DNA of 12,719 nt from Paracoccaceae bacterium. GTDB taxonomy: Bacteria; Pseudomonadota; Alphaproteobacteria; Rhodobacterales; Rhodobacteraceae. Location: contig JALXER010000305.1 of NCBI GenBank assembly GCA_027069385.1, positions 1 through 12,719 of the forward strand. The letters run 5' to 3'. The notes below the pieces were generated by a model. That model was not told where the DNA came from. It saw only the letters and a list, made by a program, of their open reading frames with translations, and did no database searches. Numbering within the stretch: position 1 is the first letter of the stretch; each line of letters starts with the position of its first letter. A program made the position numbers and the translations under genes. Shown here piece after piece: positions 7,363 to 12,719 of the stretch.

Positions 7363-8445
7363 CTAGAAATGCACGTGTGCAGACTGGTTCATGGTTTTGC
7401 GCGCACCGGTCCATGTGTCGATATGGTGCTTGGTGAAGGCAAGGTCGGTCATTTCAAAGAACCGTTTCCAGCCGATACGCTCGATCCATTCGCCCATGCG
7501 TTCCCAATGCTTCGCATCTTTCTTATAGGCTTCGACGATCTTTTTCACGACCGCCGTCACTTCGGGCCAATGCGGCGCGTTGTTGGGCAGACCGGCAACC
7601 ACCAGCTTGTGGAAAGTCGGTTTGGAGCGTGCGTTAGAGTGCTTGCCCCCGACCCAGATCGCAATTTTGGTGCTTTCGTCCGAGTTGATCTGCATCGGCG
7701 GGCACGGCGGGTAACAGGCACCACAGCACACGCATTTCTTCTCGTCGATTTCAAGGCTCGGCTTGCCGTCAACCATGGCCGGGCGGATCGCTGCCACGGG
7801 GCAACGGGCCACAACGGCGGGGCGTTCACAAACGTTGGCAACCAGATCGTGGTTGATTTTGGGCGGCTGGGTGTACTGAACGTTCACCGCGATATCGCCC
7901 TGACCGCCACAGTTGATCTGGCAGCACGAGGTGGTGATGCGCAGACGGTTGGGCATTTTTTCCTGCACGAATTCGCTGTGCAGCATGTCCATCAGACCCT
8001 TGACCACGCCCGAGGCGTCGGTGCCCGGAATGTCGCAATGCAACCAGCCCTGCGTGTGGCTGATCATAGAAACCGATGCGCCGGTGCCGCCCACGGGGAA
8101 ACCGTGTTTGCCCAGTTCCTCGATCAACGGCTCTACCTTGGATTCGTCGTCAACCATGTATTCGATGTTCGAACGGGTGGTAAAGCGCACATGGCCGTCG
8201 GCAAAATTGTCGCCAATGTCGCAAAGCAGGCGGATGGTATAAACATCCATCTGCCGCTGGGTCCCGGCGCGAACCGTCCAGATTTCGTCACCCGATTTGG
8301 AAACGTGGTGCAAAACACCGACGCGCGGGCGATCGTGATAATCCCAGTTGCCATAGTTTTTGACCATGACCGGATGCATGTACTGGAAAGGATCCGGTAC
8401 GCCGCATTCATCCGGCATCCGTGGTTTTTCGCTCATTTCGTTCAT
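7363..8445 (-). CDS. dsrB: DsrB, beta subunit of reverse dissimilatory sulfite reductase
   Basis: Beta subunit of the siroheme-containing (alpha-beta)2 reductase; in this pathway it works in reverse, releasing sulfite from DsrC-bound sulfur. From the chosen start it has 360 residues. Visible motifs: HTQGWLHCDIPGTDA (C137) and TTSCCQINCGGQGD (C174, C175, C179) near the siroheme/[4Fe-4S] site, CPVAAI (C215), and the inserted ferredoxin domain with C238/C241/C244/C248 in CVCCGACYPPCPP. The start ATG at 8443-8445 has a good ribosome site (GGGAG, complement of 8453-8457) 7 bp upstream. The reading frame stays open for 30 more codons upstream to a TTG, but this crosses two hairpins and lacks a ribosome site, so I reject the longer form. 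The mature sequence starts MNEMSEKPRMPDEC. Confidence 0.97.
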   Translation of the reverse strand: MNEMSEKPRMPDECGVPDPFQYMHPVMVKNYGNWDYHDRPRVGVLHHVSKSGDEIWTVRAGTQRQMDVYTIRLLCDIGDNFADGHVRFTTRSNIEYMVDDESKVEPLIEELGKHGFPVGGTGASVSMISHTQGWLHCDIPGTDASGVVKGLMDMLHSEFVQEKMPNRLRITTSCCQINCGGQGDIAVNVQYTQPPKINHDLVANVCERPAVVARCPVAAIRPAMVDGKPSLEIDEKKCVCCGACYPPCPPMQINSDESTKIAIWVGGKHSNARSKPTFHKLVVAGLPNNAPHWPEVTAVVKKIVEAYKKDAKHWERMGEWIERIGWKRFFEMTDLAFTKHHIDTWTGARKTMNQSAHVHF

Positions 8446-8462
8446 TTTGTCTCTCCCTTGTT

Positions 8463-8527
8463 GCGGGCCGCTATCCCGCGCGGACATAAGTCTGAATGTG
8501 GGTAAGGCAGGGGAGCAAGCCCCCGCC
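8463..8527 (-). other. dsrA-dsrB spacer with two GC-rich hairpins
   Basis: The 90-bp gap between dsrA and dsrB is the longest inside the operon. In the mRNA, 9 bases after the dsrA stop, GGCGGGG pairs with CCCCUGCC through 8 pairs including one G-U, leaving a six-base loop (8506-8527). A second inverted repeat, GCGGG-N7-CCCGC, follows at 8463-8479. The first hairpin is not followed by a U-run, so it is not a standard terminator. Such structures can protect the 3' end of an upstream cistron or tune the relative yield of two subunits; that role is inference. The G-U pair keeps the stem continuous on the transcribed strand only. Confidence 0.5.
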
Positions 8528-8535
8528 CCGTTCAA

Positions 8536-9816
8536 TTACTGATCGACAACCAGGCCGGCTTCGGCCGCCTTGCGCTCGAAGTACTTGGCCGATTCTTCCT
8601 GGAAATCATCGGTGCGCACATAAGAAGAGGTACGCGGATGGTTGACCATATTCGGGTCGGCCTCGATATTCATGGCCTCCAAGAAGGCAGGAACGCCGAT
8701 CCGGTCGATACATTCACCGATACGTTCATGCTCCAGCGCGTTGTCCGCAAAGAATTCCATGCACTCTTCGGCGAAATCTTCCAGCGCTTCGAAATCCTCG
8801 TCGGTTTCCAGCTTGATGAACGGTTTGATCATCGTCCCCATCAGGTCGCCCACTTTCAGCGAGCGCTTGCCGCCGATCATAACCGACGCGCCACGATCAT
8901 CACCGGGCGACAGCGCCTTGGTCATGACGTTGATGCAGTGCATGCAGCGCACACATGACGCGTTGTCGATTTCCATCGTGTCATCGTCATGCAGCGAAAT
9001 CGCGCGAGTCGGGCACATGGAAACCACCGTGTCGATGGTGTACTTGCGGCCTTTTTCGGCGATATGCTCTTTGACTTTTTCCTGATTGATCTTGATGTCA
9101 TCGCGCCAGGTACCGATCACCGCAAAGTCGGCGCGGTGGATGGCGTTCACGCAGTCATTGCCGCAGCCCGAGAATTTGAACTTGAACTTATAGGGCATGG
9201 CCGGACGGTGCATTTCGTCAAGCAGGCGGTTGATAATGCCGCGATGCGCCTTGACGCCGTCAAAGCAGGACTGCTCGCAACGGGCATGGCCAACGCAGGA
9301 CATGGCGGTACGCAATGCCGGACCGGCACCGCCAAGGTCAAAGCCCATCTCGTTCAATTCATCAAACGCGACCTGCGCTTTGTCCGAGGTACAACCCTGG
9401 AACATAATGTCGCCGGACTGGCCGTGAAACGCGATAAGGCCAGAACCGTGACGTTCCCAGACATCGCACATCTTGCGCAGAATGTCGGTGGTATAGTGGT
9501 TACCCGCAGGCGGCATTACGCGCAGCGTGTGAAATTCTTTGGAAGCGGGGAATTGTTCAGCTACTTCAGAAAAGCGCGGAATAATACCGCCGCCATAGCC
9601 AAACACCGACAAGGTGCCGCCTTTCCAGAACCCTTTGCGGTTTTCATAGGAATGGTTCAACTGGCCCAGAAGGTCGTTCATAATCGGGGCGTATTCCTTA
9701 CCTTCGGAATCGCGCAGCCGTTTCAAACCGGTTACAAAGCTGGGCCAGGGGCCGTCTTCGAGCTGATCGAGCATCGGTGTTGGGTTAACACCGTTTTTAG
9801 TCACTTCGTCTTTCAT
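8536..9816 (-). CDS. dsrA: DsrA, alpha subunit of reverse dissimilatory sulfite reductase
   Basis: Catalytic alpha subunit of rDsrAB. The 426-residue protein carries the siroheme-[4Fe-4S] motif of the sulfite/nitrite reductase superfamily: C174-x5-C180 (with C184 nearby) and, further on, C218-x3-C222 in FSGCGNDCVNA. The inserted ferredoxin domain has C268 (MCPTRA) and C288/C291/C294 (CVRCMHC). The length is near that of known DsrA proteins. The start at 9814-9816 (MKDEVTKNG) is supported by a GGGAG ribosome site (complement of 9824-9828) 7 bp upstream. The frame remains open for 44 more codons to an ATG at 9948, but that ATG lies upstream of the predicted transcription start and has no ribosome site. 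It is the first gene of the operon. Oxidative direction is inferred from the neighbours dsrEFH and dsrL. Confidence 0.97.
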   Translation of the reverse strand: MKDEVTKNGVNPTPMLDQLEDGPWPSFVTGLKRLRDSEGKEYAPIMNDLLGQLNHSYENRKGFWKGGTLSVFGYGGGIIPRFSEVAEQFPASKEFHTLRVMPPAGNHYTTDILRKMCDVWERHGSGLIAFHGQSGDIMFQGCTSDKAQVAFDELNEMGFDLGGAGPALRTAMSCVGHARCEQSCFDGVKAHRGIINRLLDEMHRPAMPYKFKFKFSGCGNDCVNAIHRADFAVIGTWRDDIKINQEKVKEHIAEKGRKYTIDTVVSMCPTRAISLHDDDTMEIDNASCVRCMHCINVMTKALSPGDDRGASVMIGGKRSLKVGDLMGTMIKPFIKLETDEDFEALEDFAEECMEFFADNALEHERIGECIDRIGVPAFLEAMNIEADPNMVNHPRTSSYVRTDDFQEESAKYFERKAAEAGLVVDQ

Positions 9817-9949
9817 CGCGTTTCTCCCTTGCGCTACGCTTGGTGATCCATGGTCTTCCAGCTCTTTCCGGCTGTGGCCGGGCTGTTCGGGCAAATGTGC
9901 CCATCTGCGAAAACAATCCTGAAAACCATTTGCATATTCTGTCATCAAA

Positions 9950-9977
9950 TTTATATATTACAATTATCGAATGTAAA
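9950..9977 (-). promoter_or_regulatory. Predicted sigma70-type promoter of the dsr operon
   Basis: On the minus strand TTTACA (complement of 9972-9977) and TATAAA (complement of 9950-9955) are 16 bp apart, each matching five of six consensus bases. This is the best pair I found in the 239-bp divergent region and lies in its AT-rich core. Transcription would begin near 9943, leaving a leader of about 127 nt before the dsrA ATG. An inverted repeat TTACA-N9-TGTAA (9958-9962 with 9972-9976) overlaps the -35 box and spacer, so a bound protein there could block the polymerase. Not shown experimentally. Confidence 0.45.
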
Positions 9978-9983
9978 GTAAAA

Positions 9984-9997
9984 GATTTGAACAAATC
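9984..9997. promoter_or_regulatory. Perfect dyad GATTTG-AA-CAAATC, possible operator
   Basis: A perfect 6-bp inverted repeat with a 2-bp centre lies 6 bp upstream of the predicted -35 box of dsrA and about 60 bp upstream of the dioxygenase ATG. Its centre is about 47 bp before the predicted dsr transcription start, a usual place for an activator or a shared regulator of two divergent units. The repeat is seen directly; the regulator is unknown, and an ArsR-type sulfur sensor is only one possibility. Confidence 0.4.
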
Positions 9998-10055
9998 CGC
10001 CTAAAGCCGGTTTTTCTGTAACTCAAGTCCTTTACACAATGAGAAAGCGCTGAAT

Positions 10056-11000
10056 ATGCCTGAAAACATGAAAGTTTCGCAAAGCAAGACTAAAGTAGTC
10101 AGGAATGCAGATTTCACCGATCCGGCGGCATATCGGGCGTGGCGGCAGGAAAAAATTGCGCGCTCGGATCGCCGGAAACCGGCGGATTTTGTCGAAATCG
10201 CGAATCTGGCCACCCCTTCGAATCACGAAGTTGCCGCCATGCTGGCGCGGATAAACGACACCGGATTCGCGCTTTATTCCGCGCCACCCAAGGGCGATGA
10301 CCTGCAAGTCAGCCATGATTTGCGCAGCTTTACCGATGCGTTCGGCCTGCGCGTCGCCGAAAAGCACCGCTCGACCATCGAAAACGGAGTCGTGGCGCTG
10401 CAGGTGTCGGACAAAGAGCACCAGCGCGGCTATATTCCCTATTCGCGCAAGGCAATCAACTGGCATACCGACGGGTATTACAACGGCCCCGATCAGGTGA
10501 TCCGCAGCTTTATCCTGCATTGCGTGCGCCCCGCCGATGACGGGGGCCGCAACCAGATTATCGACCCCGAAATCGCCTATATCCGGCTGCGCGACCTGAA
10601 CCCCGACTATGTTACCCTGCTGATGGATAACGCCGCCATGACCATCCCGCCCAACACCGAGAAAGACGGCTCGGTCCGCCCGGCCAGCATCGGGCCGGTA
10701 TTCTTTCTAGAGGACGGCGCCCTGACCATGCGCTATACGGCGCGCACCCGCTCGATCGAATGGAAAGACGGTGCCACCCTTGAAGCCGCCCGCGCCCTGC
10801 AACATATACTGGAGACCGAACAGGACTATCTGCACAGCCTGACGCTGGCACCCGGTCAGGGGGTCTTGTCCAACAACTGTCTGCACAATCGCACCGGTTT
10901 CGACCCGGAAAAAGCCACAGGCACTAGCGAGCGCCTGTTATACCGTATAAGATTTCACAACCGCATAGAGGGGAGCCCAAAGAATGGCCAAGCTAAGTGA
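10056..11000 (+). CDS. TauD/TfdA-family Fe(II)/2-oxoglutarate dioxygenase, substrate unknown
   Basis: Likely an oxygen- and 2-oxoglutarate-dependent hydroxylase of the TauD/TfdA/gamma-butyrobetaine hydroxylase superfamily. The 314-residue protein has the iron-binding facial triad: H137 and D139 in INWHTDGYYN, and the distal H277 in LSNNCLHNRTGF; a 2-oxoglutarate-binding arginine follows at R293 or R297. The first 45 residues are basic and low in recognizable motifs. No signal peptide or membrane segment is seen. Members of this family oxidize taurine, carnitine precursors, herbicides and other substrates, and the sequence alone does not fix the substrate. It diverges from dsrA and heads a unit ending in cysG, so a role in sulfur metabolism (for example sulfite release from an organosulfonate) is possible but unproven. 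The ribosome site is weak; a second ATG at 10068 has none either. Confidence 0.88.
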   Translation: MPENMKVSQSKTKVVRNADFTDPAAYRAWRQEKIARSDRRKPADFVEIANLATPSNHEVAAMLARINDTGFALYSAPPKGDDLQVSHDLRSFTDAFGLRVAEKHRSTIENGVVALQVSDKEHQRGYIPYSRKAINWHTDGYYNGPDQVIRSFILHCVRPADDGGRNQIIDPEIAYIRLRDLNPDYVTLLMDNAAMTIPPNTEKDGSVRPASIGPVFFLEDGALTMRYTARTRSIEWKDGATLEAARALQHILETEQDYLHSLTLAPGQGVLSNNCLHNRTGFDPEKATGTSERLLYRIRFHNRIEGSPKNGQAK

Positions 11001-11184
11001 ACTGATTATCCAACATCCCGACGTGGATACCTTTGCCGAACTGGAACATCTGGTTGCCCATGCGGGCGAATCCGGGCACATGTTCATTGAATTCGACGTG
11101 AAACCCGATTACCGCGATACGCCCAAGAAATGGGAATGGCGGCTAGAGGCAATTTTCACGCGGGGTTTGCACTATGACCGCTGA
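10984..11184 (+). CDS. Small conserved-looking protein of unknown function, between dioxygenase and cysG
   Basis: I do not recognise this 66-residue protein. It begins MAKLSELIIQHPDVDTFAEL and is probably cytoplasmic: no signal peptide, no membrane segment, no cysteine. It has several acidic residues, four histidines (11, 23, 26, 32 in the first half) plus one near the end, and an aromatic KKWEWRLEAIF stretch in the second half that looks like a beta strand or amphipathic helix. The start overlaps the last 17 bp of the dioxygenase gene and is preceded by a strong GAGGGGAG ribosome site with 7-8 bp spacing, so it is very likely translated. Its 3' end overlaps the next small gene by 11 bp. The tight coupling suggests a product that works with the dioxygenase or the next small protein; that is inference. 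Confidence 0.75.
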   Translation: MAKLSELIIQHPDVDTFAELEHLVAHAGESGHMFIEFDVKPDYRDTPKKWEWRLEAIFTRGLHYDR

Positions 11185-11383
11185 CAAAATGGTCGAAATC
11201 AGCAGGCATGAGCTGCCCTATACCCGCAAAGCGTCGCTGCATGATCACGAATACGAATCCGGTATGCACCTGTTGCGCCTGACCATTCGCGAGGGGCACC
11301 GGATAACGGCCGTAGACCTAAGCGTCGAAAATGCGCAGGCCATCGGGCAAGACTTGCTCAACTGGGCCGCCAAACAGGGGTAA
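11174..11383 (+). CDS. Second small protein of unknown function, upstream of cysG
   Basis: This 69-residue protein is not recognised. It is soluble-looking, has no cysteine, and carries a histidine-rich middle (LHDHEYESGMHLLRL, residues 22-36) followed by a probable beta strand, REGHRITAVDLS, and a C-terminal helix AQAIGQDLLNWAAK. The pattern suggests a small alpha/beta fold, with conserved-looking His/Asp/Glu residues that could bind metal. The ATG at 11174 overlaps the previous gene by 11 bp with GGGG 9 bp upstream; an in-frame ATG at 11189 (MVEISRHELPY) is a possible shorter start without a clear ribosome site. The stop is 3 bp before the cysG ATG, so the four genes form one unit. Confidence 0.75.
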   Translation: MTADKMVEISRHELPYTRKASLHDHEYESGMHLLRLTIREGHRITAVDLSVENAQAIGQDLLNWAAKQG

Positions 11384-11386
11384 ATC

Positions 11387-12719
11387 ATGGACCATCTGCC
11401 GATATTTCTGGATGTCAAAGACAAAAAGGTCATCGTTGACGGGGGCGGCACCCCCGCCGCGCGCCGTGCCGAGCGCGCACTTAGCGCCGGTGCGCGAGTG
11501 TATGTATTCTGCCCAAATCTGACCGACGAATTCGCGCGACTGCTGGAAAATCCGGCCCTGACGCATTTTGCGCGCCCGCCGCAACCCGGCGATTTTGACG
11601 GGGCCGTGGTAGCCTATGGCGCGACCGAAAGCCCGGCCCGCGACGAGGCCTTGCACCAAATGGCCAAGCAAGCGGGCGTGCTGGTTAACATCGCCGATGT
11701 CACCCATTATTGCGACTTTATTACGCCCTCGGTGGTGGACCGCTCGCCGCTGATCGTGGCCATTTCCTCGGGGGGCAACGCGCCGGTGATCGCGCGGATC
11801 CTGCGTGCGCGCATAGAGGTAATGCTGCCGGCGATCTATGGCCGTCTGGCCTCGTTCGTGGGCGGGTTTCGCGATGCGGTGATGGAAAAACTGTCCTCTA
11901 CGGATGCGCGGCGGCATTTCTGGGAAAACACCATCGAAGGACAGGTCGGCGACTATTTTCTGGCGGGCGACCCGCAAGCGGCGGGGCAACGCCTGCTGGC
12001 CGATCTGGAATCGGCTGCGGAAAACCAGGGCAAATCCCGGATGGGCGAGGTCTATCTGGTCGGAGCAGGCCCCGGCGACCCCGACCTGCTGACCTTTCGC
12101 GCCCTGCGGCTGATGCAACGCGCCGATGTGGTGCTCTATGACCGGCTGGTCAGTGACGAAATCATGACCCTTGTGCGCCGCGATGCCGAGCGGGTCAATG
12201 TGGGCAAGGCGCCGCAGCAGCACACCATGGTGCAGGAAGACATCACCGCGCTGATGGTGACACTGGCCAAACAGGGCAAACGGGTGCTGCGCCTGAAAGG
12301 TGGCGACCCGTTTATCTTTGGCCGTGGCGGCGAAGAACTGGAAGAATTGGCCGCCAATGACGTGCCGTTTCAAGTGATACCCGGGATTACCGCAGCTTCG
12401 GGCTGCGCATCTTATGCCGGCATTCCCCTGACCCACCGCGATCACGCGCAATCCTGCGTGCTGATCACCGCGCATGGCAAAGACGGCGTGCTGGATCTGG
12501 ACTGGGAAACGCTGGTAAAAGACGGGCAAACCGTGGTGATCTATATGGGGCTAAGCAGCCTGCCGATCCTGTCGGAACAATTCGTAAAACACGGGCTGGA
12601 TGCGGATACACCCGCGGCCGTGGTCGATAACGGCACCCGCGCGAACCAGCAGGTGGTGACCGGAACCATCGGTGACATCCACACAAAGGTGGCGGCATCA
12701 ACGATCCGCGGCCCCGCAC
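11387..12719 (+). CDS. cysG: CysG, trifunctional siroheme synthase (3' end cut by the window)
   Basis: Makes siroheme from uroporphyrinogen III: two S-adenosylmethionine-dependent methylations, NAD-dependent oxidation of precorrin-2, and iron insertion. Reading from the ATG at 11387 the frame is open for 444 codons to the window end; the Escherichia coli protein has 457 residues, so only the last part is missing. The N-terminal half is the dehydrogenase/ferrochelatase: GGG at residues 19-21, the catalytic aspartate in VNIAD, and VDRSPLIVAISSGGNAPVIAR. The C-terminal half is the uroporphyrinogen methyltransferase: VGAGPGDPDLLT, VLYDRLVS, RLKGGDPFIFGRGGEELE and VIPGITAASGCASYAGIPLT. AGGGG lies 6 bp before the ATG. 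Position near dsrAB fits supply of siroheme to sulfite reductase, although it could serve assimilatory sulfite or nitrite reductase too. The nucleotide-binding glycine loop departs from the usual form (DGGGTPAARR). Confidence 0.96.
   Translation, partial: MDHLPIFLDVKDKKVIVDGGGTPAARRAERALSAGARVYVFCPNLTDEFARLLENPALTHFARPPQPGDFDGAVVAYGATESPARDEALHQMAKQAGVLVNIADVTHYCDFITPSVVDRSPLIVAISSGGNAPVIARILRARIEVMLPAIYGRLASFVGGFRDAVMEKLSSTDARRHFWENTIEGQVGDYFLAGDPQAAGQRLLADLESAAENQGKSRMGEVYLVGAGPGDPDLLTFRALRLMQRADVVLYDRLVSDEIMTLVRRDAERVNVGKAPQQHTMVQEDITALMVTLAKQGKRVLRLKGGDPFIFGRGGEELEELAANDVPFQVIPGITAASGCASYAGIPLTHRDHAQSCVLITAHGKDGVLDLDWETLVKDGQTVVIYMGLSSLPILSEQFVKHGLDADTPAAVVDNGTRANQQVVTGTIGDIHTKVAASTIRGPA

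Larger units (their letters stand above)
9817..10055. other. Divergent intergenic region between dsrA and the dioxygenase gene
   Basis: These 239 bp separate the minus-strand dsr operon from the plus-strand dioxygenase-cysG unit. The dsrA-proximal half (9817-9920) is of normal GC and contains a small hairpin GGGCA-N4-TGCCC (9889-9902) in the dsrA leader. The middle (9921-9995) is clearly AT-rich and holds the predicted dsr promoter and the dyads. On the plus strand TTGCAT (9930-9935) and TATATT (9954-9959), 18 bp apart, are a weak promoter candidate for the dioxygenase unit. No tRNA or other RNA gene is visible. Confidence 0.6.

Noticed and set aside
7315..8505. Plus-strand open frame of about 396 codons opposite dsrB and dsrE
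   Set aside because: Shadow of dsrB; the protein has no recognizable motif and would have to overlap two certain genes.
8506..8527. Intrinsic terminator after dsrA
   Set aside because: The hairpin is GC-rich but is followed by ACCCAC-like sequence and not by a U-run, and dsrB must be co-expressed.
8446..8535. 30-codon N-terminal extension of dsrB from a TTG at 8535
   Set aside because: The segment crosses two hairpins, starts only 1 bp before the dsrA stop without a ribosome site, and the ATG at 8445 gives the expected length with a good ribosome site.
9817..9948. 44-codon N-terminal extension of dsrA starting at an ATG at 9948
   Set aside because: No ribosome site at that ATG, it lies upstream of the predicted transcription start, the added residues resemble no DsrA start, and the ATG at 9816 has a good GGGAG site.
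9930..9959. Plus-strand promoter TTGCAT-N18-TATATT for the dioxygenase unit
   Set aside because: The -35 box matches only three of six bases and AT-rich DNA gives such -10 boxes easily; kept only as a mention in the intergenic entry.
10039..10053. Four-codon mini-ORF (ATG AGA AAG CGC TGA) ending 2 bp before the dioxygenase ATG
   Set aside because: No ribosome site before it and such short frames arise by chance; it could be re-examined if ribosome profiling shows use.
11318..12529. Minus-strand open frame of about 403 codons opposite cysG
   Set aside because: Shadow of cysG, whose plus-strand reading matches siroheme synthase along its whole visible length.
1..12719. CRISPR array, insertion sequence, tRNA or rRNA gene, prophage parts
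   Set aside because: No repeated spacer pattern, transposase, cloverleaf-like sequence or phage-like gene was seen; nearly all of the window is occupied by sulfur-metabolism genes.

Overview
The window holds most of a reverse (oxidative) dissimilatory sulfite reductase locus. On the minus strand, from about 9816 down to 1, lie dsrA, dsrB, dsrE, dsrF, dsrH, dsrC, dsrM, dsrK, dsrL, dsrJ, dsrO and the start of dsrP, in the classic order of sulfur-oxidizing Proteobacteria. The presence of dsrEFH and dsrL, and a DsrC with both C-terminal cysteines, marks the pathway as oxidative (stored or delivered sulfane sulfur to sulfite) and not sulfate-reducing. Gene style, moderately high GC and protein character suggest an alphaproteobacterium, perhaps Rhodobacterales-like; this is inferred from general appearance, not from a phylogeny.

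Region by region. 1-345: 5' part of dsrP (NrfD-like membrane subunit), cut by the window edge. 355-5775: dsrO, dsrJ, dsrL, dsrK and dsrM, packed with gaps of 9 bp or less or with ATGA overlaps. 5828-6163: dsrC, flanked on both sides by the longer spacers of the operon (52 and 58 bp). 6222-7352: dsrH, dsrF, dsrE. 7363-9816: dsrB and dsrA, separated by 90 bp that hold two hairpins. 9817-10055: divergent control region, AT-rich in its middle, with a good sigma70-like promoter facing dsrA and a perfect GATTTG-AA-CAAATC dyad just upstream of it.

On the plus strand, diverging from dsrA, is a compact four-gene unit: a TauD/TfdA-type Fe(II)/2-oxoglutarate dioxygenase (10056-11000), two small overlapping proteins of unknown function (10984-11184 and 11174-11383), and cysG, the trifunctional siroheme synthase (from 11387, cut at the window end).

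Working together: persulfide sulfur passes through DsrEFH to DsrC; DsrAB, with siroheme made by CysG, oxidizes DsrC-bound sulfur with DsrL passing electrons to NAD(P)+; and the DsrMKJOP membrane complex links the DsrC thiol/trisulfide chemistry to the quinone pool and periplasm. The least explained part is the dioxygenase and the two small proteins placed between the dsr promoter and cysG. A second notable point is that DsrJ appears to have lost the cysteine known as an unusual heme ligand in Allochromatium and has histidine at the corresponding place.
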